Shown here: one piece after another, positions 9,897 to 18,011 of the stretch
How positions within the stretch are numbered: the stretch's first letter is position 1
Layout: the number at the start of each line of letters is the position of its first letter
Position numbers and translations under genes: made by a program
Assembly: GCF_003633895.1 (NCBI RefSeq)
Contig: NZ_RBID01000015.1
Coordinates: 62,001-126,000 of the forward strand
Length of the DNA stretch: 64,000 nucleotides
Direction: 5' to 3'
Source: Vogesella indigofera
Lineage (GTDB): Bacteria; Pseudomonadota; Gammaproteobacteria; Burkholderiales; Chromobacteriaceae
The notes under the pieces: model-generated
Seen by the model: only the letters and a program-made list of their open reading frames with translations
Database searches by the model: none
What the model was told of the DNA's origin: nothing

Positions 9897-10076
9897 TTAC
9901 TCGCCCTTGGCCTTCACAACCTGACGACCACGGTAGAAGCCGTTCGGGCTGATGTGGTGACGCAGGTGGGTTTCACCGGTAGTCGGCTCTTTAGCGAGCG
10001 ACGGAGCGGTCAGAAAATCGTGTGCGCGGTGCATGCCACGCTTGGACGGGGACTTTTTGTTCTGTTGAACAGCCAT
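9897..10076 (-). CDS. rpmF: 50S ribosomal protein L32
   Basis: Reading the minus strand from 10076 gives 59 residues beginning [20 protein letters not shown] and ending VVKAKGE. This is the highly basic L32 of the large ribosomal subunit; the [14 protein letters not shown] block is typical. The gene sits 30 bases after yceD and before plsX, the arrangement conserved across proteobacteria. Confidence 0.96.
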   Translation of the reverse strand: MAVQQNKKSPSKRGMHRAHDFLTAPSLAKEPTTGETHLRHHISPNGFYRGRQVVKAKGE

Positions 10077-10106
10077 GGTCGACTCCTAAGGATTCAAGTT
10101 AAACGT

Positions 10107-10607
10107 TCAGGACTTGGATTGCTTCAACACCGCCAATACCGCAAACGGATTAGGCTTGTCAGCCTTGGCGCGCTTCAGTTCTTCCGTGTCGCAGTCGTCG
10201 TGCATCAACGACAGCGGCAAGCCCATGATAATTTCGTCTTCGATCAGTGCGATAACGTCGAAAGTTTCTTCCGCCAGAATGGCGTCCAGTTCGTCATCGG
10301 CCTCTACCGCTGCTTCCAGCTTGTCCTCGCGGGAGAACAGGGTAATCACACCCCCTGCTTCCAGTTCGAACGGCATCGGCGTCAGGCAACGCTGACATTC
10401 AACGCTGAGCGTGGCAGACAGACGGTAACGCAGCGAGGGTCGCAGCAGACGGTCCTGAAAACCTTCCACCTCGAATTTCACCACGCCAGCATCGGATGCC
10501 AGCAGCTCATGTACGCGCTCGGCGAGCGTCGCAACCGGCCGTTCGTTTTGCAACGAAGCGCCATCGCGGGCAAACGCGAGCGGATCAATCAAAATCGGGT
10601 TAGACAT
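10107..10607 (-). CDS. yceD: YceD/DUF177 family protein
   Basis: Protein of 166 residues with the family CxxC-like motif (VECQRCLTPM, about 87-96) and an acidic C-terminal half (DDELDAILAEETFDVIALIEDEI). It is conserved next to rpmF and implicated in large ribosomal subunit / 23S rRNA accumulation in plants and bacteria. It is the first gene of the minus-strand yceD-rpmF-plsX-fab block, so the block's main promoter should lie in 10608-10726. Confidence 0.9.
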   Translation of the reverse strand: MSNPILIDPLAFARDGASLQNERPVATLAERVHELLASDAGVVKFEVEGFQDRLLRPSLRYRLSATLSVECQRCLTPMPFELEAGGVITLFSREDKLEAAVEADDELDAILAEETFDVIALIEDEIIMGLPLSLMHDDCDTEELKRAKADKPNPFAVLAVLKQSKS

Positions 10608-10726
10608 AAACCCGGCATGATATTATCAGCGCCATCACTTTGTCAAAACAAACCAGCATACTGACTGCGGCAGCGGCGGCAACAAGCCATTGATGCAACA
10701 GGCAGCCTGCGCCCTCTTTACCACGG

Positions 10727-11314
10727 ATGACCGACATGCAGATCGTGCTTGCCTCTACCTCTCCTTACCGCCGCGAAATCGTGGAACGCCTCGGCCTGCC
10801 GGTCACCGCCGTGGCGCCGGTGTGCGACGAAACCCCGCTGGCGGGCGAAACCGCGCTCGACACCGCCGTGCGCCTGGCACGCAGCAAGGCGATGTCGCTG
10901 GCCGAGCGCTTCCCGGAGGCGCTGATCATCGGCGGCGACCAGGTGGCACTGCTCGACGGCCAGCAGATCGGCAAGCCCGGCAGCTTCGAAAACGGCGTGG
11001 AAATGCTGAAGTGGATGAGTGGCCGTACCGTGGTGTTCCACTCGGCGCTGGCGCTTTATAACAGCAAGAGCGGCCACATCCAGGAAGACGTGGGCATCAC
11101 AAAAGTCACCCTGCGCCAGCTGACCGAACAGCAGATCCGCAACTACCTGACGCGCGAGCCGGACGCCCTCCACTGCGCCGGCAGCGCCAAGAGCGAAACC
11201 CTGGGTGGCGCGCTGCTGCAAAAAGTGGAAGCCGACGACCCCAACGCGCTGATCGGCGTGCCGCTGTTCGCACTGGTGAGCATGTTGCAGAACGAAGGCG
11301 TGGAGATCCTGTGA
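10727..11314 (+). CDS. Maf/YceF-type nucleotide pyrophosphatase
   Basis: Protein of 195 residues with the Maf hallmarks: LASTSPYRREIVERLGL (8-24), CDETPLAGE, GGDQVALLDGQQIGKPG and a C-terminal GVPLFALVSML. These cytoplasmic enzymes hydrolyse non-canonical or modified nucleoside triphosphates; the YceF subgroup prefers m7GTP. The gene is divergent from yceD, as in many beta/gammaproteobacteria. Start could be 10727 or the internal ATG at 10736. It overlaps the next gene (TGATG). Confidence 0.9.
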   Translation: MTDMQIVLASTSPYRREIVERLGLPVTAVAPVCDETPLAGETALDTAVRLARSKAMSLAERFPEALIIGGDQVALLDGQQIGKPGSFENGVEMLKWMSGRTVVFHSALALYNSKSGHIQEDVGITKVTLRQLTEQQIRNYLTREPDALHCAGSAKSETLGGALLQKVEADDPNALIGVPLFALVSMLQNEGVEIL

Positions 11315-12018
11315 TGGCCGGCACCCTGTACCTGATCCCCACCCCACTGGGCGAAGGCGACACCCCGTGGCTGCCGGAAGGCGAGCGCGCCCGCGTCACC
11401 CACATCAGCCATTTTGTGGTGGAGGCGGAAAAAACCGCGCGTAAACACCTGAAGCAGCTGGGCGTGAGCACGCCGATCCGCGAGCTGGTGATGAACACGC
11501 TGAACGAGCACACCAAGCCGGCCGAAGTCGCCGCGCTGCTGGCACCGCTGGCCGCCGGGCTGGATGTGGGCTTGGTGTCGGAAGCCGGCTGCCCGGCAGT
11601 GGCCGACCCCGGCGCGCAGCTGGTGGCGCTGGCGCACGAGAAAGGCTACCGCGTCGAGCCGCTGATCGGGCCGTCGTCGATCCTGCTGGCGATGATGGCC
11701 AGCGGCGCCAACGGCCAGTGCTTTGCCTTCCACGGCTACCTGCCGGTGGACGCCGCCGAGCGCGGCAAGGCGATCAAGGCGCTGGAAGCGCGCTCGCGGC
11801 AGAACAACGAAACCCAGCTGTTCATCGAGACCCCGTACCGCAACAACGCGCTGCTGCAACAACTGCGCGACACGCTGGCACCGGCCACCCGCCTGTGCGT
11901 AGCCGCCGACCTCACCGCACCGACGCAGACCATCGTCAGCCGGCTGGTAAAGGACTGGCCGAAGGAGGCGCCTGACTTTCACAAACGGCCGGCGATCTTC
12001 GTGATCCACGCTGCCTGA
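11314..12018 (+). CDS. RsmI-like tetrapyrrole-methylase-family SAM methyltransferase
   Basis: Protein of about 234 residues. The N-terminus GTLYLIPTPLGEGD and the block VSEAGCPAVADPGAQLV (about 90-106) belong to the RsmI-like class, whose classical member 2'-O-methylates C1402 of 16S rRNA. It is shorter than true RsmI (about 280 residues), so it is better called an RsmI paralogue of unknown substrate. It is coupled to maf by a start/stop overlap and ends before an inverted pair of the repeated word that can form a hairpin. Confidence 0.8.
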   Translation: MAGTLYLIPTPLGEGDTPWLPEGERARVTHISHFVVEAEKTARKHLKQLGVSTPIRELVMNTLNEHTKPAEVAALLAPLAAGLDVGLVSEAGCPAVADPGAQLVALAHEKGYRVEPLIGPSSILLAMMASGANGQCFAFHGYLPVDAAERGKAIKALEARSRQNNETQLFIETPYRNNALLQQLRDTLAPATRLCVAADLTAPTQTIVSRLVKDWPKEAPDFHKRPAIFVIHAA

Positions 12019-12022
12019 TGAC

Positions 12023-12056
12023 AAAAGGTTGGCCGCAACACTTGCGGCCAACCTTT
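12023..12056. repeat. Inverted pair of the GTTGGCCGCA word forming a hairpin
   Basis: AAAGGTTGGCCGCAA is followed after 3 bases by its reverse complement, directly downstream of the RsmI-like gene. The stem is about 15 bp and ends in TTTGTTC on the plus strand, so it can act as a terminator. It is the cleanest example of the repeated word used as a gene-end hairpin. Confidence 0.85.
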
Positions 12057-12090
12057 GTTCAGACGCGACAACAAGTAGCACCAGCGCCCC

Positions 12091-12315
12091 TTAGTCGGGC
12101 CCGCCGCCGTGCCGTTGCAGTTCCCGACACACCGCCTCGGCCAGCGCCTCCAGATCAAACACCCCGCACAAGGCAGCCCGCTCCAGCGCCCCGACTGCGG
12201 CGGAACTGCCCGGATAGTCGTCACTCTCGCCCTGGCGCCGCAATTCGTGCTGCAGCGCCGCCAGCACCACCGCTTGCAAGCTGCCTTCCGTCATCGCACC
12301 CCTATTGTCCGACAC
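12091..12315 (-). CDS. Hypothetical small protein
   Basis: Frame of 74 residues, mildly acidic and Ala/Leu/Glu-rich (ALERAALCGVFDLEALAEAVCRELQ), with no recognised domain. Its start lies 17 bases after the DUF2520-type gene, consistent with an operon. An internal ATG at 12294 is an alternative start. Codon use is like the neighbours. It could be a real small gene, but support is modest. Confidence 0.5.
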   Translation of the reverse strand: MSDNRGAMTEGSLQAVVLAALQHELRRQGESDDYPGSSAAVGALERAALCGVFDLEALAEAVCRELQRHGGGPD

Positions 12316-12332
12316 CCGCCACGCCGCCAGCG

Positions 12333-13196
12333 CTAAATGACTGACGTCCCCAGCGCCGCTGCCAGCGCCTGCTGCTGCGCCGCCGTCAGCCGTACTGCGG
12401 CCAACCTCGCGGTGGCCACACCCAGCGCGCAGTACAGCGCGTCATCTTGCGTGGACAGCACTGCGCGATGCTTGGCCACGGTGCCGGCGTCGCCACGTGC
12501 GATCGGTCCGGTCAGCGCCGCCGCCGACCCCAACGCCAGGGTATTTTCCAGCGTTTGTCGCATCAGCCCGCCCAGCACCGCAGCAGCCACCTCGTCCGTC
12601 ATGCCGGCCTGCGCCGCCACCCGCGCCGCCAGATCGTGCAGAGTCACCAGATAATTAGAGGCAATCGACAGCGCGGCGTGGTAGGCCGCCTTGCCGCCGG
12701 GCGCCAGCACGAAGGGCACGCCGCCGATGTCTGCGGCAAAGCTTTGCAACAACGGCAGGGCCGCCGCGTCGCCCTCCAGCGCGCAGCGGGTGCCGGCAAA
12801 ACCGGCCACCGCACGCGCCGGATCGGCAAAGGAAAACGCCGGATGCAGGCTGGCGCAGTGCACGCCCTGCGCCGCCAGCGGCGCTAGCAAGGCCGCTTCG
12901 CCAACACCGCTGGCGTGACACACCACGCTGCCGGCGGCAATCACCCGCGCCGCCGCCAGATCGGCCGCCACGCCGGCAATCTCGCCGTCCGGCACCGCCA
13001 GCAGGGTGATGTCGACCGCCGGCAGGGCCGCCAGCGTCGTCAGCGCCACGCCGGCACCGACAAAGTCACGCGCCGACAGCGCCGACGCCTGACTGCGGCA
13101 CAGCAGCGCGCCGATGCGGTAGCGCCCGCTGTCGTGCGCCAGCCGCGCCACGCTCTTGCCCAGACGCCCGCCGCCGACAATATTGAGAGAAGTCAT
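12333..13196 (-). CDS. Rossmann-like NAD(P)-binding protein with DUF2520
   Basis: Protein of 287 residues. The N-terminus SLNIVGGGRLGKSVARLA is a dinucleotide-binding motif. The C-terminal half (GGKAAYHAALSIASNYLVTL, then GLMRQTLENTLALG) matches the DUF2520 helical domain seen in 2-dehydropantoate/6-phosphogluconate-like reductases. ATG at 13196 is the only sensible start; a much longer frame continues antisense through lemA and is rejected. Substrate unknown. It is divergent from lemA. Confidence 0.82.
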   Translation of the reverse strand: MTSLNIVGGGRLGKSVARLAHDSGRYRIGALLCRSQASALSARDFVGAGVALTTLAALPAVDITLLAVPDGEIAGVAADLAAARVIAAGSVVCHASGVGEAALLAPLAAQGVHCASLHPAFSFADPARAVAGFAGTRCALEGDAAALPLLQSFAADIGGVPFVLAPGGKAAYHAALSIASNYLVTLHDLAARVAAQAGMTDEVAAAVLGGLMRQTLENTLALGSAAALTGPIARGDAGTVAKHRAVLSTQDDALYCALGVATARLAAVRLTAAQQQALAAALGTSVI

Positions 13197-13265
13197 CTCG
13201 CCACTTTCTTGACACCCGCCAGCGCTGCGGTGACGATGGCATCGAATTTCAAAGGACACCCGCTC

Positions 13266-13835
13266 ATGCCATTTTTCCTGTTCGTTTCTGCATTCGTGGT
13301 GCTGCTTTTCTACGGCATCCTGCTCTACAACGGCCTGGTGCGCCTGAAGCACGAGGTCAGCAAGAGCTGGGCCAATATCGACGTGTTGCTGAAACAGCGC
13401 CACGACGAGATCCCCAAGCTGGTCGATGTCTGCCGCCACTACGGCCAGTTCGAGCAGGACACCCTGACCCAGGTAATGGAAGCGCGCGCCGCGATGTCGG
13501 AGGCCGCCCGCGCCGGTAACGTTGGCCGCATCGGTGAACTGGAAGGCCAGCTGCGCGGCCTGCTCGGCCAGATCTTCGCGGTGGCCGAAGCCTATCCGGA
13601 ATTGAAGGCCGATGTGCAGTTCAGCCACCTGGCGCAGCGTATCAGCCAGCTGGAAGACGGCATTGCCGATCGCCGCGAACTCTACAACGAAGCGGTCAAC
13701 AACAACAACGTGCGCATCGAGCAATTCCCCGACGTGTTCGTCGCCAACCTGTTCGGCTTCCGCACCGCACGCGCGCTGCGTTTTGCCGAAGCGGAAAAAC
13801 GCGACGTCGACGTCAAGGCGCTGTTCGAACGCTGA
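13266..13835 (+). CDS. LemA family membrane protein
   Basis: Protein of 189 residues: one N-terminal transmembrane helix (about 3-22), then the LemA coiled helical domain with LYNGLVRLKHEVSKSWANIDVLLKQR and the conserved YNEAVNNNNVRIEQFPD region. ATG at 13266 (MPFFLF) follows a GGACACCCGCTC leader. It precedes a GIDE-domain gene by 11 bases, a pairing frequently seen for LemA. Function is poorly known; a membrane quality-control role is only an inference. A copy of the repeated word sits at 13521-13530. Confidence 0.88.
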   Translation: MPFFLFVSAFVVLLFYGILLYNGLVRLKHEVSKSWANIDVLLKQRHDEIPKLVDVCRHYGQFEQDTLTQVMEARAAMSEAARAGNVGRIGELEGQLRGLLGQIFAVAEAYPELKADVQFSHLAQRISQLEDGIADRRELYNEAVNNNNVRIEQFPDVFVANLFGFRTARALRFAEAEKRDVDVKALFER

Positions 13836-13846
13836 GCCACACCACC

Positions 13847-14728
13847 ATGATCCCGCTCGCGGCGCTGCAACAGCGCTACGCCTCGCTGCTGCCCTACCTG
13901 TTGCTACCCCTGCTGGCCTGGCAACTGGACGAACTGCCGCCGCGGCTACTGCCGGCAGCCGGCGCCCTGCTCGGCGTGGCGCTGTGGCTGCACTTCTACC
14001 GCCAGTACCGCCATGTGGCCGACACCCCGACCACCACCTCGCAGGCGGCGGCACAGGGCTATTGCGAATGCTTTGGCGAGGCCGCAGCGCTGGACGGCCC
14101 GCCGCTGGTGACCCCATTTGGTGGCATGCGTTGCGTGTGGTATCAGGCGGAGCGGCGTCCGAACGGTCGCCAGCAACGCCCGCAGCGCAGCGAACGCCTG
14201 TGCAGCGACGACTCGTTCCGGCTGCTGGATCGGCGCGGCGAGATCATCGTGCAACCGGCCGGCGCCAGCATCGAGGCCCGCCACCAGCGCAGCTGGCATG
14301 ACGGCGACGACGTGCTGAGCGAGCGCTGGATCGCCATCGGCGACCCGCTGTACGCGCTGGGCGAGCTGCGCAGCCTCGGCGGCCAACCGGACCGGCAGGC
14401 CTTCCGCGACGACCTGCAGCTGACGCTGAACGAATGGAAACAGGACCCGGCGCAACTGCTGCGCCGCTTCGACCAGAACGGCGACGGCACACTCAGCAGC
14501 GAGGAGTGGGAGCACGCGCGCCAGACCGCCCACGGCGAGGTTGGCCGCAACCACCGCGCACTGGCCGCCATCCCGCTCAGCCATCACCTGCAACGCCCCG
14601 CCGACCGCCGCCCCTTCATCATCAGCTGGCGCTCGCCACAGGACACCGCCGGTGCACTGCGCCGGCTGGCGTGGAGCCACGCCGCCTGCGCGCTGCTGGC
14701 GACGCTGTGGCTGGCGCGCGGCGGCTAG
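13847..14728 (+). CDS. GIDE-domain membrane protein with EF-hand insertion
   Basis: Protein of 293 residues. Two hydrophobic helices lie near residues 14-50, then a GIDE-type region (FGEAAALDGPPLVTPFGGMRCVWYQ, about 71-103, through GDPLYALGEL), then a canonical EF-hand loop DQNGDGTLSSEE (209-220), and a final hydrophobic helix. GIDE is named for a eukaryotic mitochondrial E3 ligase domain, but there is no RING here. The EF-hand implies calcium binding, probably on one face of the inner membrane. It is co-transcribed with lemA. Confidence 0.75.
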   Translation: MIPLAALQQRYASLLPYLLLPLLAWQLDELPPRLLPAAGALLGVALWLHFYRQYRHVADTPTTTSQAAAQGYCECFGEAAALDGPPLVTPFGGMRCVWYQAERRPNGRQQRPQRSERLCSDDSFRLLDRRGEIIVQPAGASIEARHQRSWHDGDDVLSERWIAIGDPLYALGELRSLGGQPDRQAFRDDLQLTLNEWKQDPAQLLRRFDQNGDGTLSSEEWEHARQTAHGEVGRNHRALAAIPLSHHLQRPADRRPFIISWRSPQDTAGALRRLAWSHAACALLATLWLARGG

Positions 14729-14755
14729 CGACCAAGCCCCCCCTGGCCCGCCCGG

Positions 14756-14795
14756 GCGCCACTTTAGGTCGCCACTTTGGTCGCCACAAGGTCAG
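14756..14795. repeat. Short tandem repeat in intergenic region 14729-15048
   Basis: The unit GTCGCCACTTT recurs imperfectly about three times (CGCCACTTTAG, GTCGCCACTTTG, GTCGCCACAAG). The rest of 14729-15048 holds no convincing gene; short frames there lack ribosome sites and family resemblance. Confidence 0.5.
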
Positions 14796-15048
14796 GCGAG
14801 ACAAAAGGCAGAAGGCGCTTTCTTTCCGGAAAGCAGCGGCGACAGCGCTTGCCCGTAGCGGGCTTGATCTTCAAGATGATTTTTTGGAGAGGCATTACGC
14901 GCGCCGTGGCGCCTTCTACCCAGACACTGACCGACAGAGGAAAATCTCCATTGAATTCAGAAACTTGCAAACATAACGACGTGATTAGCCAGCAGACAAA
15001 GAAGGGCGTTTGACAGGCGATTATCGCGACGGCGGCCGCAGCCGCCTC

Positions 15049-15108
15049 GGAAAACAAAAAAGCCCTTGATTGCTCAAGGGCTTAGATGTTGGTCTGGCGG
15101 AGAGGGAG
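15049..15108. repeat. Left attachment repeat (attL-type) of the tRNA-Ser island
   Basis: This 60-base sequence is repeated at 33810-33869 with one mismatch (15071 region, G versus T). It contains the last 13 bases of tRNA-Ser plus CCA and the downstream terminator. The two copies bound 18.7 kb with lower GC and a tyrosine integrase, the standard outcome of site-specific integration into a tRNA 3' end. Confidence 0.92.
15061..15082 (-). terminator. tRNA-Ser-derived terminator, left copy
   Basis: AGCCCTTGA pairs with TCAAGGGCT and a T-rich run follows on the minus strand. In the uninterrupted chromosome one copy of this hairpin would end tRNA-Ser transcription. It is part of the attachment repeat. 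Confidence 0.75.
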
Positions 15109-15229
15109 TCCGCCACATCAGTGTCTATTGGTTACTCATGACATCCAGTACAGCCTAGATTTTACAGACTTCTCTGCCTATTCTTCATCCAGTGAGGGCT
15201 AGTGAGCGCAGCAGAAATCCACATCCAAG

Positions 15230-15265
15230 GTATGGGCTGAAGTATGGGCTATTAGGGTATGGGCT
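15230..15265 (+). repeat. Three GTATGGGCT direct repeats, likely integrase arm sites
   Basis: Copies start at 15230, 15242 and 15257, between the left attachment repeat and the integrase. Two related copies lie just inside the right repeat (33782 and 33794). Repeated short direct sites flanking a recombination core are what arm-binding domains of tyrosine integrases recognise. Confidence 0.65.
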
Positions 15266-15289
15266 GGCATGGCACCTGAGGAGAGCGGC

Positions 15290-16522
15290 ATGGGGTCCCT
15301 GACGAGTAAAACAGTTGAGAAGCTGGCAAAGGCCGCTGTGGCCGGCCTGACCAATGCCGGCGACGGTCTGTATTTCAAGGTTGGCAAAACGGGTGGGACG
15401 AGTTGGATATTCCGCTTCAAGATTGCCGGCAAGAGTCGGGATATGGGACTGGGCCGCTACCCCGAGGTCGGCTTGGCCGAAGCCAGAGACAAGGCAACTG
15501 AGGCGCGCAAGCTGGCCAAGACTGGGACCGATCCCTTGGCTGTACGTGACGCTGAGCGGGAGGCGAGGATCGCCGCCCAGGAGGCCGAAGCCGCCCGTGC
15601 GGTGACTTTCAGGGAGATAGCCACCGCCTATATCGCCGCCCACCGGGCCGGCTGGAAAAATGCCAAGCACGCCCAGCAGTGGGAAAACACCCTTGCCACC
15701 TACGCTCATCCGACTATTGGTGCACTACCCGCACAAGATGTGACGACTGCGCATGTGCTGGAAATTCTGCAACCGATCTGGGCGACCAAACCCGAAACCG
15801 CCAGCCGCGTACGTAACCGCATTGAGCTGGTGTTGGATGCGGCCAAGGCCCGTAACCTGCGCCAAGGTGAGAACCCGGCGCGCTGGCGTGGTCACTTGGA
15901 TAAGTTGCTGCCGAAGCGCTCACGGGTTCGTGCTGTAAAAAGCCATGCGGCCATGGCATGGGCAGAGCTGCCAGATTTCTTGGCCGAGCTGAGAAAACTG
16001 GAGGCCATCAGTGCCCGTGCGCTGGAGCTGACGATCCTCACTGCCTGCCGCACCTCTGAGGTCTTGGAAGCAACCTGGGCCGAGGTCGACCTGGCATCGC
16101 GAACCTGGACCATTCCCGCCACAAGGATGAAGGCAGGCAAGGCTCATCGCATACCCTTGTCCGATGCTGCGCTAACTCTGCTGGAACAATTGCCTCGACT
16201 CGAGGGCTCTTCTTACCTGTTTTCCGGGTTGAAGGCCGGCAAGCCGTTGTCCAACCAAGCCATGACTATGACCTTGCGACGCATGGGCAAAGGACATCTG
16301 ACCGTTCATGGCTTTCGTTCGACCTTCCGTGACTGGGCGGCCGAATGTACCCCGTATCCGCGTGAGGTGTGTGAACTGGCCTTGGCCCACCGGATTGCTG
16401 ATGGCGCGGAAGCTGCCTACTGGCGCAGCGACATCTTCGAGAAACGGCGTGCCCTGATGGCTGACTGGGCCCGATACTCCATGGAGGCATTGGACAAGCA
16501 CTCCCAAAATGACGAGGCCTAA
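15290..16522 (+). CDS. Tyrosine recombinase / integrase (P4-like)
   Basis: Protein of about 410 residues. The N-terminal DUF4102-like arm-binding domain is visible (LTSKTVEKLAKA, then GLYFKVGKTGGTSWIFRFKIAGK, MGLGRYPEVGLAEARDKA). A central SAM-like domain follows, then the catalytic domain with LTACRTSEVLEATW (Arg), LTVHGFRSTFRDWAAE (His-x-x-Arg) and a terminal AYWRSD tyrosine region. ATG at 15290 has a GAGGAGA site at good spacing; ATG at 15269 is also in frame. It catalyses insertion and excision of the island at tRNA-Ser. It lies at the end distal to the intact tRNA. Confidence 0.93.
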   Translation: MGSLTSKTVEKLAKAAVAGLTNAGDGLYFKVGKTGGTSWIFRFKIAGKSRDMGLGRYPEVGLAEARDKATEARKLAKTGTDPLAVRDAEREARIAAQEAEAARAVTFREIATAYIAAHRAGWKNAKHAQQWENTLATYAHPTIGALPAQDVTTAHVLEILQPIWATKPETASRVRNRIELVLDAAKARNLRQGENPARWRGHLDKLLPKRSRVRAVKSHAAMAWAELPDFLAELRKLEAISARALELTILTACRTSEVLEATWAEVDLASRTWTIPATRMKAGKAHRIPLSDAALTLLEQLPRLEGSSYLFSGLKAGKPLSNQAMTMTLRRMGKGHLTVHGFRSTFRDWAAECTPYPREVCELALAHRIADGAEAAYWRSDIFEKRRALMADWARYSMEALDKHSQNDEA

Positions 16523-16656
16523 AAAAGGTAATTTCTTGTTTAATAATATATTTGGCATTAGTGCTATTTTTGCTAAATTTCTTTAGAAGGCGGGAATAAA
16601 CGGGCTGGAAACCTGATTCATTTCATGATCAATCCCACTCAGAGAAGGGGCTGCCG

Positions 16657-17388
16657 ATGGCGAAAAAGGTGCAATTCCGAATGCTAGGTCTGGGGACAGC
16701 ATACTGTGCATTTCCTGATACGCTGTTGAGCGGGCAATTTGAGGATGATAGTCGATTCGATCAACCATTTAATGTTATTGGGGTGCGGATCTTTTCCGAA
16801 GGGGTCATTTTCGAATTGGCAGAAGATGATGGCACCCCCCTATGGCCTCTTCGAGTTCCTATCTTTCGCTTCCCTGCTTTTCTTAACGAGATGAGAAGAC
16901 TGGGTCTCATCGAAAGTCTCGAGACACTCCACACGATTCCACATGCCGAAGCAATGAAGTTTATTCCGCGCTTTCAGAGCTGGCACACGATTGTTTTGGC
17001 TCAACAGTTTGAGCTGGAGATTAAGGCCGGTAACATGACCTTTGAAGACGCGCGCAAATTTCGCAAGGATGTATTTTTGGTTCCGTCCTTTCGAAGCTAT
17101 TACGAAGAGTGTTTTTCATCCGGGAAGATGCCAAAGGGGAAGAAAGGAAAGCGCCGGATTCACAATCCCAACATAGAAAACCTATACGCCTTGGCCAACC
17201 GTATTCACAAAGAAGACCCTACGCTGTCATTCGAAACAGCCTGCTGGGATGCCGTCGAACAGCGCCCAGACCTTGTGCCTGACTCATGGAAAGTCGACCC
17301 AGGAGGTAACCTCAAGCGTGAAGCCTCCCGCTATTGGGATAAATCACCTTACAGTCAACTGACGTTTCGTCAAAATCGGGACAAATAA
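16657..17388 (+). CDS. Hypothetical island protein
   Basis: Frame of 243 residues with lower GC than the chromosome. Start ATG follows AGAAGGGG. No transmembrane segment is evident. A basic patch near the middle (KMPKGKKGKRRIHNP, about 158-172) could contact nucleic acid. I do not recognise the family. Position between integrase and AlpA suggests an island maintenance or immunity gene; that is inference only. Confidence 0.65.
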   Translation: MAKKVQFRMLGLGTAYCAFPDTLLSGQFEDDSRFDQPFNVIGVRIFSEGVIFELAEDDGTPLWPLRVPIFRFPAFLNEMRRLGLIESLETLHTIPHAEAMKFIPRFQSWHTIVLAQQFELEIKAGNMTFEDARKFRKDVFLVPSFRSYYEECFSSGKMPKGKKGKRRIHNPNIENLYALANRIHKEDPTLSFETACWDAVEQRPDLVPDSWKVDPGGNLKREASRYWDKSPYSQLTFRQNRDK

Positions 17389-17478
17389 CCCCGAATATCT
17401 GTCCCTGACATTCTCTTCTCTGCTGCGTAAATACTCTAGCCACATCCACTCGTTGCCACTGAGCACAAGGAGAAGGCT

Positions 17479-17679
17479 ATGTTGAATGCAGCAGCACCAC
17501 GTCGCATCATGCGCCTGCCTGAAGTCGAAGCCGTTACCGGCTTCGGCCGCGCATGGATTTACCACTTGATGAGCTTGGGCCAGTTCCCCAAGGCCCACCG
17601 CATTGGGGCTCGGGCAGTCGGCTGGGACAGCGAGGCCATCAAGGTCTGGGTCGAGGCTCGTCTGGAGGGCCAAGCATGA
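17479..17679 (+). CDS. AlpA family regulator / excisionase-like protein
   Basis: Protein of 66 residues with a winged helix-turn-helix of the AlpA/MerR-like type: RIMRLPEVEAVTGFGRAWIYHLMSLGQFPKAHRIGARAVGWDSEAIKVWVEAR, the family pattern almost end to end. AlpA activates integrase expression in P4-like elements, and related proteins act as excision factors. An AAGGAGAAGG site precedes the ATG. Its stop overlaps the next start (ATGA). Confidence 0.88.
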   Translation: MLNAAAPRRIMRLPEVEAVTGFGRAWIYHLMSLGQFPKAHRIGARAVGWDSEAIKVWVEARLEGQA

Positions 17680-18011
17680 ACGCCCATACCGATGCGGAAA
17701 CTATCCGCGCACATATTGAGGCCTTCCTCAAGCGTCTGCTGCGCCTGCGAGAACTGTACGACCGGGTAGCGGATTCACGGGCGGTTGTCATCTTTGATAA
17801 GGACGCGGCTGGCATCCTGACAGGCTACATGGATGCCTTCACCCGCACTACGAATGACCTGACCACGATGGATGAGCAGCAACTGCCCGCTGCTCTTTCG
17901 GATCTGCACCGCCGCGCCGCAGAGGTAGAGAGACTGCTGAGTTCAGGCCGAGTCGAGATCATCGCAAGACGGTCGGAAGGTGACACCAGCAAGGGGAGCG
18001 GCGACATATGA
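17676..18011 (+). CDS. Hypothetical helical protein, coupled to alpA and rep
   Basis: Frame of 111 residues starting at ATG 17676 inside the alpA stop. It is highly charged and predicted helical (FLKRLLRLRELYDRVADSR; LHRRAAEVERLLSSGR). Its stop overlaps the start of the replication gene, so three genes form a tightly coupled operon. No family recognised; a replication accessory role is inferred from context. Confidence 0.65.
   Translation: MNAHTDAETIRAHIEAFLKRLLRLRELYDRVADSRAVVIFDKDAAGILTGYMDAFTRTTNDLTTMDEQQLPAALSDLHRRAAEVERLLSSGRVEIIARRSEGDTSKGSGDI

Noticed and set aside
13197-14117. Long open frame continuing upstream of the DUF2520-type gene, antisense to lemA and the GIDE gene
   Set aside because: The plus-strand LemA and GIDE proteins are family-like; the antisense extension is Arg/Ala-rich shadow coding of GC-rich DNA.
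15084-15111. Second tRNA-Ser gene at the left repeat
   Set aside because: Only the last 13 bases plus CCA are present; there is no anticodon or D arm.
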